64,000 bases of DNA from Cyclobacteriaceae bacterium (GCA_025055435.1 JANWWN010000009.1:1-64000); one strand, 5' to 3'. Counted from the first letter of the stretch, positions 1 to 11,000 are shown. Program-made: numbers and translations. Notes: generated by a model from the letters alone, not told the origin.

Positions 1-183
1 AATTACCTGTTGCTGCCAAACCTGCTGCGCCGGATTAAACGATCAAAATTTAAAATTATCTCCTACTACACCTCACATCTGGTACTTCCGCTTCGGGCCC
101 ATTATCTTTTTTTTGAAGACAAAACTCCGCCGCTTTTACGATGGCTGGGATTTAGAACCTATCTTACTTTAAAAAAGGAATAA
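1..183 (+). CDS. C-terminal end of an unidentified protein (partial)
   Basis: An open frame runs from the left edge for 60 codons to a TAA at 181-183, 7 bp before the flippase gene. The fragment is basic and rich in Leu, Tyr and Arg, and ends in TYLTLKKE. It carries no motif I can assign. Its position directly before a Wzx-type flippase and four glycosyltransferases suggests a polysaccharide-cluster enzyme (glycosyl- or sulfotransferase-like), but that is only context. The start lies outside the window. Confidence 0.6.
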   Translation, partial: NYLLLPNLLRRIKRSKFKIISYYTSHLVLPLRAHYLFFEDKTPPLLRWLGFRTYLTLKKE

Positions 184-190
184 AGCCGGA

Positions 191-1660
191 TTGCGTTTGG
201 AAGATTTTAAAAATAAGGCCATACGCGGGATAAAATGGAACTTCACCGAGCAGGTCGTAGTGTCCTTTTTTACTTTTGCCGGTACCATTGTACTGAGTCG
301 GATACTCCTGCCCGAACACTTTGGTTTATTCGGCATGCTAACCGTGCTGGGTAATCTGGCCACCCTGATTGTTGGTATGGGACTGAGCTACTCTGTTATC
401 AATAATCAGGATTTACTGCCCGAAGATTTGTCAACTGTTTTCTGGTTTAATCTTAGTCTTGGTTTTTTCATGGCGGCTGCCTTTTTTTTCTCGGCCCCAT
501 TCATTGCAGCATTCTACCATCAGCCGGAACTGATTACCATTACCCGTCTTTTTAGCCTGGGCTTTATTGCACAGGGTGCCAATGCGGTGTCGGTGGGTTT
601 GTTGATAAAGTTCATGAAGTTTAACCGATTGGCCGTTTCAAATATTTCGGGAACCCTCTTTGCTTACATGGCTTCTGTTTCATTGGCCTTCGCGGGATAT
701 GGTGTATGGAGTCTGGTTGTTCACTTTCTCGTTCTTCATTTTGTAACAGTCACTGTTAATTTGCTGATGGCGCGTTGGATTCCCGCCCTGGATTTCAGAA
801 TGTCTGCATTGCATAAAGTGAAAAAATTCTCATCCCACTTTTTAGGGAGCCAGCTCATTGATTTTACTTCGAATAACCTGGATTCTTTATTAATCGGAAA
901 ATACGTAGGGAAACGGGATTTGGGATTTTATGGGCGCGCAACAGCTTTGGTTACCATTCCGGTAACATCATTGGGTTATGTGTTAAACCGCACGTTATTT
1001 CCGTGGTTTTCGGCCCTGCAAAACAACATAAATGACTTACGTTTTCGATACAGCCAGGCGTTAAAAATTTTGGTGCTTATCATCTGGCCTATTTTGATTT
1101 TGGTTGGCATGCAGGCGGAAGATGTGGTGGTCCTTTTGTTTGGAAAGCCCTGGATTGAAAGCGCCCGATATGTTATGCTGCTCTCGGTTATAGCTGCTTT
1201 TCAAAGCATCAATGCTTTTAATGACAGTTTTCTCATATCCCAGGGCCGATCAGATATTCTGTTGAAGATAAGCATTGTGGAAAAGTCATTACTCATAATC
1301 GGAGTAATCATTGGTTTAAAATTGGGTGTGGCGGGAATAATTATCGCCAAAATCATAGTTCTGTCGCTGATGATTATTCCGCGTATTGCAAGTATTTGCC
1401 ATGTCATACAAACAAGCCTCCTTCAATGGATACGTAACCTTACCCCGCTTTTAACCGGCCTTGTCTTTATGATTGCAACGGCATGGTTAACCGGTCAGGC
1501 AACACAAAGTATAGGATATGTAATTCGTCTGGTCCTGGTGTCGGTCACATCACTGGGTGTTTACTATTTGTACTTGATTATTACCCGCAATTCAACCCTT
1601 CGGGAAGTACGACGATTAGCAGGTGAGCAGGTAAAGAAACTTTTTTTTCCGCATAAATGA
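191..1660 (+). CDS. Polysaccharide flippase, Wzx/MOP superfamily
   Basis: A 489-residue, very hydrophobic protein with about 12-14 predicted membrane helices. The N-terminus (FKNKAIRGIKWNF, then SRILLPEHFGLFGM) is typical of the WzxC/TuaB-like branch of the MOP exporter superfamily, which flips undecaprenyl-linked oligosaccharides across the inner membrane. The start is a TTG 7 bp after the preceding stop; the first in-frame ATG lies about 145 bp further in and would remove the conserved amphipathic N-terminus. The stop overlaps the next gene by 4 bp (ATGA), so the two are translationally coupled. The substrate cannot be read from sequence. Family confident, exact start less so. Confidence 0.88.
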   Translation: MRLEDFKNKAIRGIKWNFTEQVVVSFFTFAGTIVLSRILLPEHFGLFGMLTVLGNLATLIVGMGLSYSVINNQDLLPEDLSTVFWFNLSLGFFMAAAFFFSAPFIAAFYHQPELITITRLFSLGFIAQGANAVSVGLLIKFMKFNRLAVSNISGTLFAYMASVSLAFAGYGVWSLVVHFLVLHFVTVTVNLLMARWIPALDFRMSALHKVKKFSSHFLGSQLIDFTSNNLDSLLIGKYVGKRDLGFYGRATALVTIPVTSLGYVLNRTLFPWFSALQNNINDLRFRYSQALKILVLIIWPILILVGMQAEDVVVLLFGKPWIESARYVMLLSVIAAFQSINAFNDSFLISQGRSDILLKISIVEKSLLIIGVIIGLKLGVAGIIIAKIIVLSLMIIPRIASICHVIQTSLLQWIRNLTPLLTGLVFMIATAWLTGQATQSIGYVIRLVLVSVTSLGVYYLYLIITRNSTLREVRRLAGEQVKKLFFPHK

Positions 1661-2757
1661 ATATTGCGTTTTATACTCCGCTTAACACCCGTTCGCGCGA
1701 CATCGAAAGTCAGGCCGCCTACTTTAAACGGCAGGGCCATCAGGTTTTTTTGCTTACGCAAAACACGTACGGTCTTTTACACGAACATTTTAAAAATGCG
1801 GGTTGCAGGGTTGATGCTGATGATTCGCACGCGCGATTTGTTTCCTTGCGGGTCGTAAAAAGAATATTGCGGCTCGTTCGTTTTTGTTGGATTAACCGCA
1901 TTGACATCCTCTATGCCCATCTGGAACCTTGCAATTTTATTGCCGTGCTTGGTCAGTATTTCGTCAGGGCCCGTGTTGTGATTTGCAGGCATCATGTTGA
2001 TGAAGCAAAACTCTATGGTTTTGAAAACGATTTATCCTACCGGCTTACCTACCGGCTGGCCAAGGAAATCATTGTGGTGTCGCAACGGGCTAAGGACTTC
2101 ATGATTCACCACGAAGGCATACCCGAAAACCGCATTCATGTTGTTAGACTGGCCTATGATTTTGGTTTGTATCAACTTCCGGAAGAGCAAAATGTGCAGT
2201 TGCTGAGGAACAAACTCAATGCTCCAATAGTACTGCTTACAGTATGCCGGCTTACCCGGTTTAAAAGGCCTGAGCTTTCGGTTGAGGTAGTTAAAAAATT
2301 GATTGAGCGCGGAATATCGGCCAAATTGATAATTCTGGGAAAAGGTGAGTTACTGCCTGACCTGGAAGAAAAGATTCGGACCTCAGGCCTTCAGGAAAAC
2401 TGTCTGCTGCCCGGTTATGTCAACAATGTTTTGGAATACATGGCCGCATCCGATTTGCTCATTCATCCTTCTCTGCTGGAATCCAGTTGTATCACCGTAA
2501 AAGAAGCCGGGTTGGTTCAGCTCCCGGTAATCGTGTGTCGTGGCGTAGGCGATTTTGATGAGGTTATTACCGATCGCGTAAACGGCTTTTTAACTGACCC
2601 CGGTAAATTTGTTGAACAGACAGAAGAACTCGTACTTGAATACATGCGGAATCCAAAAATATTTAAAGAGACTTCGCTAAAACTGAAGCAGACCATTCTT
2701 CATACTTTTGCTATCGAACGGGTAGGGCCCGATTATGAGCGACTGTTTCATAATTAA
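1657..2757 (+). CDS. Glycosyltransferase family 4 (GT-B fold)
   Basis: A 366-aa retaining glycosyltransferase. The N-terminal half is a Rossmann-like acceptor domain (MNIAFYTPLN start). The C-terminal half carries the GT4 signature: LLTVCRLTRFKRPELSVEVV at the domain boundary, then an EX7E motif (ESSCITVKE) followed by LPVIVCRGVGDFDEVI, which binds the nucleotide-sugar donor. It overlaps the flippase gene by 4 bp. Role inferred: adds a sugar to a lipid-linked repeat unit at the cytoplasmic face of the inner membrane. Donor and linkage unknown. Confidence 0.87.
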   Translation: MNIAFYTPLNTRSRDIESQAAYFKRQGHQVFLLTQNTYGLLHEHFKNAGCRVDADDSHARFVSLRVVKRILRLVRFCWINRIDILYAHLEPCNFIAVLGQYFVRARVVICRHHVDEAKLYGFENDLSYRLTYRLAKEIIVVSQRAKDFMIHHEGIPENRIHVVRLAYDFGLYQLPEEQNVQLLRNKLNAPIVLLTVCRLTRFKRPELSVEVVKKLIERGISAKLIILGKGELLPDLEEKIRTSGLQENCLLPGYVNNVLEYMAASDLLIHPSLLESSCITVKEAGLVQLPVIVCRGVGDFDEVITDRVNGFLTDPGKFVEQTEELVLEYMRNPKIFKETSLKLKQTILHTFAIERVGPDYERLFHN

Positions 2758-2822
2758 TGGTAATGAAGACGGATTGAAATTTTTCATAAGTAAGAATTAA
2801 CCCTTGCGGTTTCCGATTAAAC

Positions 2823-3833
2823 ATGAAGCAACCCCTGGTTTCCGTTTTGATGCCGGTATTTAATGCGGCAGATCATGTGGCCGAAGCGCTGAAAAGTATC
2901 CTGCAACAGGATTACCGGGAGCTGGAAATTATTATTGTAGATGACGCCTGTACGGATAATACCCTTGAAATCATTCATCGCCTGGCCGACAGCCGCGTGA
3001 AAATTTTGCACAATCCTGCCAATTCGGGTCTGGCTGCTTCGCTTAATCTCGCTATACAGTCGGCCTCGGGCGAGTACCTGGCTCGAATGGATGCCGATGA
3101 CATCGCCCACCGGCTGCGCATTTCCAAACAGGTTGCGTTCATGAATGCCCATCCGGAAGTGGATGTACTGGGCACGGCCATGCAGTATTTTGGCGCCAGC
3201 CGATACCTGAATTTATTTCCCGAAAGTCACCAGGCCTGCAAAGCCCAGCTTCTCTTTAACGTATGCTTCGGTCATCCTACCGTTATGTTCCGGAAACGTG
3301 TCTTCGACCAGCCCGCTAATCTGTACAATCCTGAATTAAGACAATACAGCGAGGAATATGAACTATGGTGCCGGTTGGTAAACAAGTTTACTTTTCATAA
3401 CCTGAAAGAGGTATTGTTGTTCTACCGAACATATCCCCCTCGTGAAAAAGTTTTTGCCGAGCAAAAGCGTTTGAACAACACAATTGCAATTCGCACGAAG
3501 TTTTTAACCGATCAACTTGGATTTTTTGATCAACCATTCATTAAACTTCACAACAAAGCTGCTTCCATGCGGGACAGAATTTCCTATCCGGAACTGAAAG
3601 AAATAAATCAATGGTTTAACGATTTGGTGCAGAGAAATGAAAGCAAACATGCGTTTGATCCGCAAGCTTTGAAACAAATACTGGCCATCTGGTTTTTTGA
3701 AATCTGTTACAAAAATGCAGGTATCACAAAACCTGCGATGTTTCAGTTTTTCTTTTCCGGTTGGACCGATTATTACAAGCCGGATATAAAGCTGATGTCC
3801 AAATTTATTGTGAAACATCTGATTCGAAGATAA
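2823..3833 (+). CDS. Glycosyltransferase family 2 (GT-A fold)
   Basis: A 336-aa inverting glycosyltransferase. Residues 5-20 (VSVLMPVFNAADHVAEAL) start the GT2 nucleotide-binding domain; the first acidic pair is in IIIVDDACTDNT near residue 40, and the metal/donor DXD is RMDADD near residue 90. The C-terminal third is less conserved and probably determines the acceptor. It begins 65 bp after the GT4 gene, and its TAA shares one base with the asnB ATG, so it sits inside the same operon. Substrate not identifiable. Confidence 0.88.
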   Translation: MKQPLVSVLMPVFNAADHVAEALKSILQQDYRELEIIIVDDACTDNTLEIIHRLADSRVKILHNPANSGLAASLNLAIQSASGEYLARMDADDIAHRLRISKQVAFMNAHPEVDVLGTAMQYFGASRYLNLFPESHQACKAQLLFNVCFGHPTVMFRKRVFDQPANLYNPELRQYSEEYELWCRLVNKFTFHNLKEVLLFYRTYPPREKVFAEQKRLNNTIAIRTKFLTDQLGFFDQPFIKLHNKAASMRDRISYPELKEINQWFNDLVQRNESKHAFDPQALKQILAIWFFEICYKNAGITKPAMFQFFFSGWTDYYKPDIKLMSKFIVKHLIRR

Positions 3834-5695
3834 TGTGCGGAATAGCCGGGTTTGAAAATCATTTGTCTGGCAAGGACCCAAAGGCCTATGAGCCGGTGCT
3901 GCGACACCGCGGACCGGATAACACCGGCTATTTTCGGGATGATGCTTTTTCCTTCATTCATTGGCGGCTCACCATCATTGATTTATCGCCTGGTGCCAAT
4001 CAGCCTTTTTGTTTCGAAAACCTGGTGTTGGTGTACAATGGTGAAATCTATAATTACAAAGAAATAGCCGAAGAACTCAGACTAAAGGGCTACACATTTA
4101 TTACTTCATCCGACACGGAAGTGTTGATTAAAGCCTATCACTGCTGGGGTATAAAAGCCTTAGAGAAATTCGTTGGCATGTTTGCTTTTGTAATTTACAA
4201 TAAGCAAACCGGTGAAATTTTTGTAGCCCGCGATCGCCTGGGTGTAAAGCCTTTATACTACTCACTAACCCATGGCTTTGCTTTTGCAAGCGAGCTGAAA
4301 ATGTTTAAACACCTGAATATCCCGCTTTCCGTAGATCCTGTGGCGGTTCATCAGTATTTCCGGTTTGGCTTTATCCCTGGCGAACAAACCATTTTTAAGG
4401 AAATAAAAAAACTGCTGCCCGGACATTATCTCATTTATCGTGGTCATAAAGCTGAAACACGGCATTGGTGGACATTGCCTTATCCGCATCATGCAGATAT
4501 GCAAAATGCATCGGATTATACAGAGCAACTGGAACCTTTGCTGATATCGGCGTTTGGCTACCGCCTTGTTTCCGATGTGCCGGTAGGTGTGTTTTTAAGT
4601 GGTGGTATCGACAGTTCATTGTTGGCCGCATTACTAAGCCGGCACTCCGGAAAAAAAATCCACACGTTTACCATTGGTTTTGATGATCCGCGATATGATG
4701 AAAGTCCTCACGCACGCCGGGTTGCCAGCATGCTGGAAACCGGGCATACTGAACTGCGTTGCACGGCGGATGATGCAGCTGCACTGTTTGAACAGTTTTA
4801 TTCCATCTATGACGAGCCTTTTGCCGATACATCGGGCATACCATCAACCCTTATTGCACAACTGGCCCGAAAGCATGGGGTAAAAGTAGTGTTATCGGCC
4901 GATGGCGGAGATGAGTTATTTGGTGGTTATCCGCATTACACCACCGTTCAGCATTGGTATAACCGGTTAGGTAAATGGCCGGCACTGCTTAGAAAATCTG
5001 CTGCGGGACTCCTGTCTTTGTTCTTTCCCGATTCGCTCCGCGCGAAAATAACTTCGTCTAATCTTTCGCACCGGCTCGACAGGCTTCAGGAGTTGCTAAT
5101 GGCAAACAATGATATTGCCTTTTTTGAATCGGCAATCGCCAATCAGTCGCATTCGGCCATCTGTAAACTAACAGGTTATCAATCTTATCCGCATCCGTTG
5201 ATTGAAGATGGGTTCGGAAATTTTCAGGAAAAGATGATGTACTGGGATACCCGATTTTATCTGCCGGACGACCTGCTGGTTAAAATAGATCGTGCCACCA
5301 TGTATGTAGGGGTGGAAGCCCGCGAACCTTTTCTCGACCATCGTATTGTTGAATTTGCCTCCGGCTTGCCACTGGACTGGAAAATCCGGAAGGACACCAC
5401 CAAATACATATTACGAAAATTGCTGTACAGGTATCTTCCTGCTGAACTTTTCGACCGCCCGAAACAGGGTTTCAGTATTCCGATTTTCAAATGGTTTTCG
5501 CAAAGTTTGAACAATTACATTGAGCATTATACCTGCATGGAGGTTGTTAAAAAAAGCGGTCTTCTTAATCCCCGAGCCGTTGCTGAGGAGATGAAAAAAT
5601 ACAACTACTTTAAACAGCGCAATCAGGAACACAATATCGAGAAGGTCTGGCGGATAGTCAGTTTCATGATGTGGGCCGAAAAATGGCTGAAGTGA
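3833..5695 (+). CDS. asnB: Asparagine synthetase, glutamine-hydrolysing (AsnB family)
   Basis: A 620-aa class-II glutamine amidotransferase fused to an ATP-pyrophosphatase synthetase. I start at 3833 because mature enzymes need Cys2 at the N-terminus: MCGIAGF. GATase residues R45 (HWRLTIID), N69 (YNGEIYNY) and D94 (SSDTE) are present. The PP-loop is SGGIDSS at about 256-262, followed by LSADGGDELFGGYPHY. The gene lies between glycosyltransferases with 1-bp overlaps on both sides. AsnB homologues in polysaccharide clusters often amidate a sugar acid or peptide decoration rather than supply free asparagine, so the physiological substrate is open. The frame stays open upstream into the GT2 gene, but that extension would bury Cys2. 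Confidence 0.9.
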   Translation: MCGIAGFENHLSGKDPKAYEPVLRHRGPDNTGYFRDDAFSFIHWRLTIIDLSPGANQPFCFENLVLVYNGEIYNYKEIAEELRLKGYTFITSSDTEVLIKAYHCWGIKALEKFVGMFAFVIYNKQTGEIFVARDRLGVKPLYYSLTHGFAFASELKMFKHLNIPLSVDPVAVHQYFRFGFIPGEQTIFKEIKKLLPGHYLIYRGHKAETRHWWTLPYPHHADMQNASDYTEQLEPLLISAFGYRLVSDVPVGVFLSGGIDSSLLAALLSRHSGKKIHTFTIGFDDPRYDESPHARRVASMLETGHTELRCTADDAAALFEQFYSIYDEPFADTSGIPSTLIAQLARKHGVKVVLSADGGDELFGGYPHYTTVQHWYNRLGKWPALLRKSAAGLLSLFFPDSLRAKITSSNLSHRLDRLQELLMANNDIAFFESAIANQSHSAICKLTGYQSYPHPLIEDGFGNFQEKMMYWDTRFYLPDDLLVKIDRATMYVGVEAREPFLDHRIVEFASGLPLDWKIRKDTTKYILRKLLYRYLPAELFDRPKQGFSIPIFKWFSQSLNNYIEHYTCMEVVKKSGLLNPRAVAEEMKKYNYFKQRNQEHNIEKVWRIVSFMMWAEKWLK

Positions 5696-6906
5696 TGCGT
5701 GTGATGATATTAACACCGGATTTAGGATATGGCGGTGCCGAAAAATCGGTTGCAGCTGTGAGTCGGATTCTGGCTGAGCGCCATGAGGTGCATGTGGTTT
5801 TTTTTAACCTGGACGGTGACTGCCCTTATTTCATTGGCGGTACGGTTCATTCGCTCGATATCCGCGCCGGGCGTAACGTATGGCAAAAAGGTATTCATTT
5901 CTGGAAAAGAGTACGGAAAGTAAGGGCATTGAAAAGAAAGCTGAAAATCGATGTTAGCATAAGTTTTCTGGAAGGAGCCGATTATGTCAATTTGCTTAGC
6001 AGGGAAAAGGAAAAAGTTATACTCAGTATCCGCGGTTCGAAAAAATTCGATCACAACATCCGGGGTATCAGCGGCTGGATCAGGAAAAGGCTCATGATAC
6101 CATGGTTGTACAACCGGGCCGATGCCTGCACTGCTGTTACGGAAGGTATCCGCAATGAATTACGGCGCGAATTCAGAATCCGGGACACCATGCCGTTTAT
6201 GGTCATCCCGAATTTCTGCGATTTACCGGAAATTGAACAGCGTTGCACCGAGCCGCTTCCGGAATCGGCACAACAGTTTATGCATACCGGACCAACGGTT
6301 ATTACCGCCGGGAGAATTGCCTATGAAAAAGGCTATGATTTGTTTTTGCCTGTTTTTGCAAGGCTCAGGCAGCACATTCCCGATGTTCGGTGGATCATTG
6401 TGGGTAACGGTCCTTTTGAAAGGGAACTGAAAAGTCTGATTCAGAATCACAATCTTACCTATACCGATACGACTGTTCCTGATTATGGGGCTACCATCTG
6501 GTTTACCGGCTTTCAGTCAAACCCTTTTAAGTGGGTGAGTCGTTCAACAATTTTTTTACTTCCTTCACGCACGGAGGGTTTCCCTAACGCCCTGCTTGAG
6601 GCGATGGCATGCGGAGTACCGGTAGTGGCGGCCAACTGCCCCTACGGGCCCGAGGAGATATTGGGAGAACCGGCTTCGGAAAAGGAATTCCGGCAATATG
6701 GTGTACTGCTGCCTCAGCCACCGTCGGATCCGCACAATTTAAATATCTGGGTTTCGGTACTCACCCGCCTTCTTGGCGACCGGTTGCTTCAACAGGAATT
6801 ATCAAAACAAGCCAGGCTGCGTGCTCAGCAATATTCTCCTGCGGCAGTGGCCGGTAAATGGTATGGTTTATTGGAAATGATCCATGAAAAGAATTCTGAT
6901 CATTGA
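5695..6906 (+). CDS. Glycosyltransferase family 4
   Basis: About 403 aa from the ATG at 5695, which shares one base with the asnB stop and gives the typical N-terminus MRVMILTPDLGYGGAEKS, with the glycine-rich GGAE turn of GT4 enzymes. Upstream in-frame ATGs at 5671 and 5683 are possible but lie within asnB. The C-terminal donor domain shows TAGRIAYEKGYDLFL and the EX7E motif EGFPNALLE followed by AMACGVPVVAANCPYGPEEIL. The WYGLLE end is typical. Inferred role: assembly of the same polysaccharide repeat. Its 3' end overlaps the next gene by 23 bp. Confidence 0.87.
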   Translation: MRVMILTPDLGYGGAEKSVAAVSRILAERHEVHVVFFNLDGDCPYFIGGTVHSLDIRAGRNVWQKGIHFWKRVRKVRALKRKLKIDVSISFLEGADYVNLLSREKEKVILSIRGSKKFDHNIRGISGWIRKRLMIPWLYNRADACTAVTEGIRNELRREFRIRDTMPFMVIPNFCDLPEIEQRCTEPLPESAQQFMHTGPTVITAGRIAYEKGYDLFLPVFARLRQHIPDVRWIIVGNGPFERELKSLIQNHNLTYTDTTVPDYGATIWFTGFQSNPFKWVSRSTIFLLPSRTEGFPNALLEAMACGVPVVAANCPYGPEEILGEPASEKEFRQYGVLLPQPPSDPHNLNIWVSVLTRLLGDRLLQQELSKQARLRAQQYSPAAVAGKWYGLLEMIHEKNSDH

Positions 6907-7999
6907 TAACTCCGCAGGCATAACCGGCGCCTTTCGCGTGATGCTGCACGTAGCCCATGCGCTACGCGGTGAATTCAGTTTTTATTTTGCTGTTCCTAAA
7001 GGAAACGGGATAACAGCCTCTCTGCTAAAAGACCATGGATTTCCGTATATCCACGTTAACTTCATTGAAATCGGAAAAAATCTGAAGTCGGTGATTTACT
7101 TTCCGGCTTTGCTGTACAATGCAGTTAAGCTTCACCGGTATTGCAAAAAAAACAACATCACAATTATTCATGTCAATGATATTTATAACATGACGGGTGT
7201 AGTGCTGAAGATTTTAAATCCGAATATTAAACTCATTCACCACATTCGCCTCACGCCGCAATCGTACGCCGGTGTGCTGTACCGCACCTGGTTGAAAATA
7301 CTGTATTATAAAGCTGATCAAATTATTGTTGTTTCGAATGTTGTGAAAAAGGAAGTGATTAAAACCATTCATGAGCAAAAAGTTGAGATGTTGTATGACT
7401 TCATCAGTCTGCCGGAATATCGTTTTACAGAAGAAGCAAAAACGAATGTGGTAAGATTTTTATATCCGGCCAACTTTACACCGGGCAAAGGACATGCTTA
7501 TGCGGTTGAGGCTTTTCGTAAAGCACTTCGGGAAAATAATCATCTCGAACTTACATTTGCCGGAGACGATTTTGATTTAAAAAAAAATCAGCTTTATAAA
7601 AAGAGTTTAATAAACGATGCAGCCGATTTGATTGACTCGGGAAAGATACAATTCAAAACCGGCATCCGGGAAGTACCGGAGCTGTATGCCAATTACGATG
7701 TAGTACTCAATTTTTCCGAATCGGAGTCGTTTTCGATGACTTGTTATGAGGCCGCCTGGTACGGGCTTCCGGTAATAGCAACGCGTTGCGGAGGCCCGGA
7801 AGAAATTGTTGTTCACGGTGAGTCGGGCTTTCTGGTAAATCGTGGCGATGTGGATGCGATGGCTAACCACATGCTGGAACTGGCCACTGACCATGCAAAG
7901 CGATTAAATATGAAATACCGGTGCCGTGAACTCATTCATCAAAGGGCTTCTGATTACAACACCGTTGGCCGGTACCGGCAGCTTTATGAACGGAGCTAA
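6884..7999 (+). CDS. Glycosyltransferase family 4
   Basis: A 371-aa GT-B glycosyltransferase. The N-terminus MKRILIIDNSAGITGA carries the glycine-containing loop of the acceptor domain. The C-terminal domain has FLYPANFTPGKGHAYAVEAF and the EX7E motif ESFSMTCYE followed by GLPVIATRCGGPEEIV. The start codon lies inside the previous glycosyltransferase gene (23-bp overlap), so translation is coupled. It is the last gene of the polysaccharide cluster in this window; the next gene has its own promoter-like motif. Confidence 0.87.
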   Translation: MKRILIIDNSAGITGAFRVMLHVAHALRGEFSFYFAVPKGNGITASLLKDHGFPYIHVNFIEIGKNLKSVIYFPALLYNAVKLHRYCKKNNITIIHVNDIYNMTGVVLKILNPNIKLIHHIRLTPQSYAGVLYRTWLKILYYKADQIIVVSNVVKKEVIKTIHEQKVEMLYDFISLPEYRFTEEAKTNVVRFLYPANFTPGKGHAYAVEAFRKALRENNHLELTFAGDDFDLKKNQLYKKSLINDAADLIDSGKIQFKTGIREVPELYANYDVVLNFSESESFSMTCYEAAWYGLPVIATRCGGPEEIVVHGESGFLVNRGDVDAMANHMLELATDHAKRLNMKYRCRELIHQRASDYNTVGRYRQLYERS

Positions 8000-8032
8000 C
8001 GAGGCGGTTACATAATTTTCTTTCTGATGATT

Positions 8033-8040
8033 TACTTTTG
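8033..8040 (+). promoter_or_regulatory. Bacteroidota -7 box before the PKD-protein gene
   Basis: TACTTTTG fits the TAnnTTTG -7 consensus of Bacteroidota. No good -33 TTTG is visible 19 nt upstream. If used, transcription would begin only a few bases before the ATG at 8050, giving a very short leader. Confidence 0.4.
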
Positions 8041-8049
8041 AATTTTCTT

Positions 8050-11000
8050 ATGCAAAAGGCGGCTGTTTCGGTGTTGTTTCTGGTGTTGACCTTTCGGGTT
8101 TTGGCACAATGTCCTGTTGCGGCATTTAATGCACCTTCAGTTGCCTGTGTTCAGGAAAATATACTACTCGAAAACACCTCGTCAGGTGCCAGCGAATGGG
8201 AATGGGATTTTTGCAGTGGCGAACTGGAGCTAACGCCTACCGCTTCGTTTGTTACGGCAAGCTCCTCTTTTTTCCGAGCCCGGGTTTTCCGGTTAATACG
8301 CGATGAAAATGGTTTATGGTTTGGCTTTGCCATCGACCAACCCAATAACCTGTTGATTCGTTTCGACTTTGGAACATCGCTGGATAACAATCCAATCGTT
8401 ACCTCGCTGGGTAATCCGGGTTCCCGGCTTCAGAATCCGCTGGACATGGACTTTATACGCGAAGGTAACACCTGGTTTGCTCTCGTAGCCAATACCGGAG
8501 GAAATAACCTGGTCCGACTGAATTTCGGATCAAGCCTCTCCGCCTCACCATCAGCGACGGATTTGGGTACATTCGGAATATTGAATGCTCCGTCAGGAAT
8601 AGATATCATTTCAGCCGGTTCGGCTACTTATGCTTTTGTAACTGTGAATTCGCCCGAAGCTGTGGTTTTGTTTTCATTTGGCAGTTCTTTAAATAATGCT
8701 CCTTCAACAACAGTTTATTCCGTCAGCGGTGCTTCAGGCCTTCGATCCATAAGCTTCATTCAGGAATGTAATGAGTGGTTCGGTCTCGTAACTTCTTACA
8801 ATACCGCTGCAATTCACTATGTTCATTTTCAAAACGGTTTAAACAATCCACCGGTAATCGGGCAGTTGGCCCTTTCAGGTTCAAGTTATTCGTTTCCGGC
8901 TACTGTAAGGCTGGTGAATGAAGGGGCCAGATATTATGCTTTTGTGCAATCGGCTTTCCCGGCTCACGTGTATCGCATCAACTTTGGCGAAAGTGTAACT
9001 GACCTGACCGGCGTTTATCAAAACCTGGGCAACCTGGGAATTTCCACCGACAATGGCGCCTTCGACATAGCTGGTTACAACTCGCTGTGGCGGGCATTTT
9101 CGATTGACTTATCTGGAGCTATTCCGGGTTCGGGTCGGTTGTTCAGAATCACTTTTCCGGAAACGTGTGCTGCCAACATGCGCAGTTTCAGCGGCAGTAC
9201 GCCTCCGGTACTCCGATTTACCGCAGGCGGTACAAGCCGAGTCAGTCTTGCAGTAAAAAATACCGCAGGCTACACCGATTATCAGTCTGCTGAAATTTTA
9301 GTTAATGCCCAGCAGGCTCCCGATATTGACTTTACTATACAAAATCAATGCGCCCAACATCCTGTAAATTTTTTCAGTCAGAATACTTCCGGCAACATTG
9401 CAGGTTATCAATGGGATTTTGGTGATTCAGGAACTTCTGCGCTTCCTGACCCGTCTCATATTTATCTTTCAGCCGGAACTTATCCGGTTCAGCTTCAGGT
9501 TACGGCTACCAACGGGTGTACCAACCGTGTGCGAAAAAGTGTGCAGGTATTTAGTCCGCCCGTGCCCGACTTTCAGCTTCCTCCGGCTGCTCCGTTCTGC
9601 ACGAACCAGTCCTATTTATTTAACAATACATCTGTTTTCGATGCCGGAAGTTCCATAACCTGGAATTGGTTGGTTAATGGAGTCAGTGTCTCTGTAAGTC
9701 AGCACCTGAGCACTATGTTTAATCAGTCAGTGCCTCATGAAATCAAATTAATTGCCGCCATCCCGGGATGTTCGGCTGAGGTAGTGAAAAATATTTCTGC
9801 GGTGGCCGAGGGCCCTTTGGTAAACTTTAGCTCGTCCGGACAATGCCAGCAGTCGCCAGTGAATTTTACCAATACCACTTCAGGGAGTGTAACAATTTAC
9901 ACCTGGAATTTTGGTGACGGAAACAATTCGAATGAAGTTAATCCAGTACATACATTTGTTACTGCAGGCACTTTTAATGTGCAGCTTACAGCTGTTAATG
10001 CAGCCGGATGTGTAAACTCAAAAACTCTCCCGATAACCATTTACTCCAGGCCCCAAACTGATTTTTCGGTTGCACTGCCGCCTTTTTCCTGTAGCAAAAC
10101 ACCTACTCAGTTCACGGATATTACTCCCAATCCAACCGACAGCAACCTGGCTTCATGGTTTTGGGATTTTAATGATGGCGGGGTAACATCAACCGTGCGA
10201 AATCCGCAGCATACCTATTTAACTGCAGGAACGTACCGGGTAGCCCTTACTGTAACAACCAATTTTGGTTGTTCGGCCTCTGTGCAGAAAGATGTGCAAA
10301 TCCTGCCCTCACCGGTACCTATGTTTACCTATTCGCCTCCTTGTCGCTCCGTTCCGGTTCAGTTCAACGATGTTACCTCAGGCAGTATCCAGTCGCGGTT
10401 GTGGCAAATTGAAAGTACTTTTTATGCAACGCAAAACCCGGTTCATACTTTTACCACTTCGGGTTCAAAGACCATAACACTTACGGTCACCGGAACCAAC
10501 AGTTGTGTAGGATCGGTGACGCAGAACATAACCGTACCTAACATACTGGTTCCCGATTTCATGGCCGAACGAACCTGTACCAATCAACAGACTGTATTTA
10601 CCAGTCTTACCAACGACACGGCTGACCCCATCACAGGTTACAGCTGGAATTTTGGTACAGCAGGCACGGCTTCCGGAAATCCGGCCTCGGCCACATTCAC
10701 ATCCACCGGAACACCGTCTGTCAGTCTGACCGTAATCACCCAAACGGGTTGTTCCTATACCCGCACCAAAAGCATTACCATAAGCGCTGCTCCTGTAGCA
10801 TCTTTTCAGGTTTCAGCAGATGCGGGCGGGGCCCCATTGACTGTTAATTTTACCAATACCTCAACCGGAGCAACAGCTTACCTGTGGCATTTTGGTGATG
10901 CAGACGGAACTACTTCTACGCTTCCTTCTCCTCAGTTTACTTACACGCAACTGGGAACATATACGGCCGAACTTAAGGCATTCAACAGTTTAGGTTGTCT

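Noticed and set aside
3761..3832. Upstream extension of asnB
   Set aside because: It would bury the essential N-terminal Cys2 and overlaps the GT2 gene.
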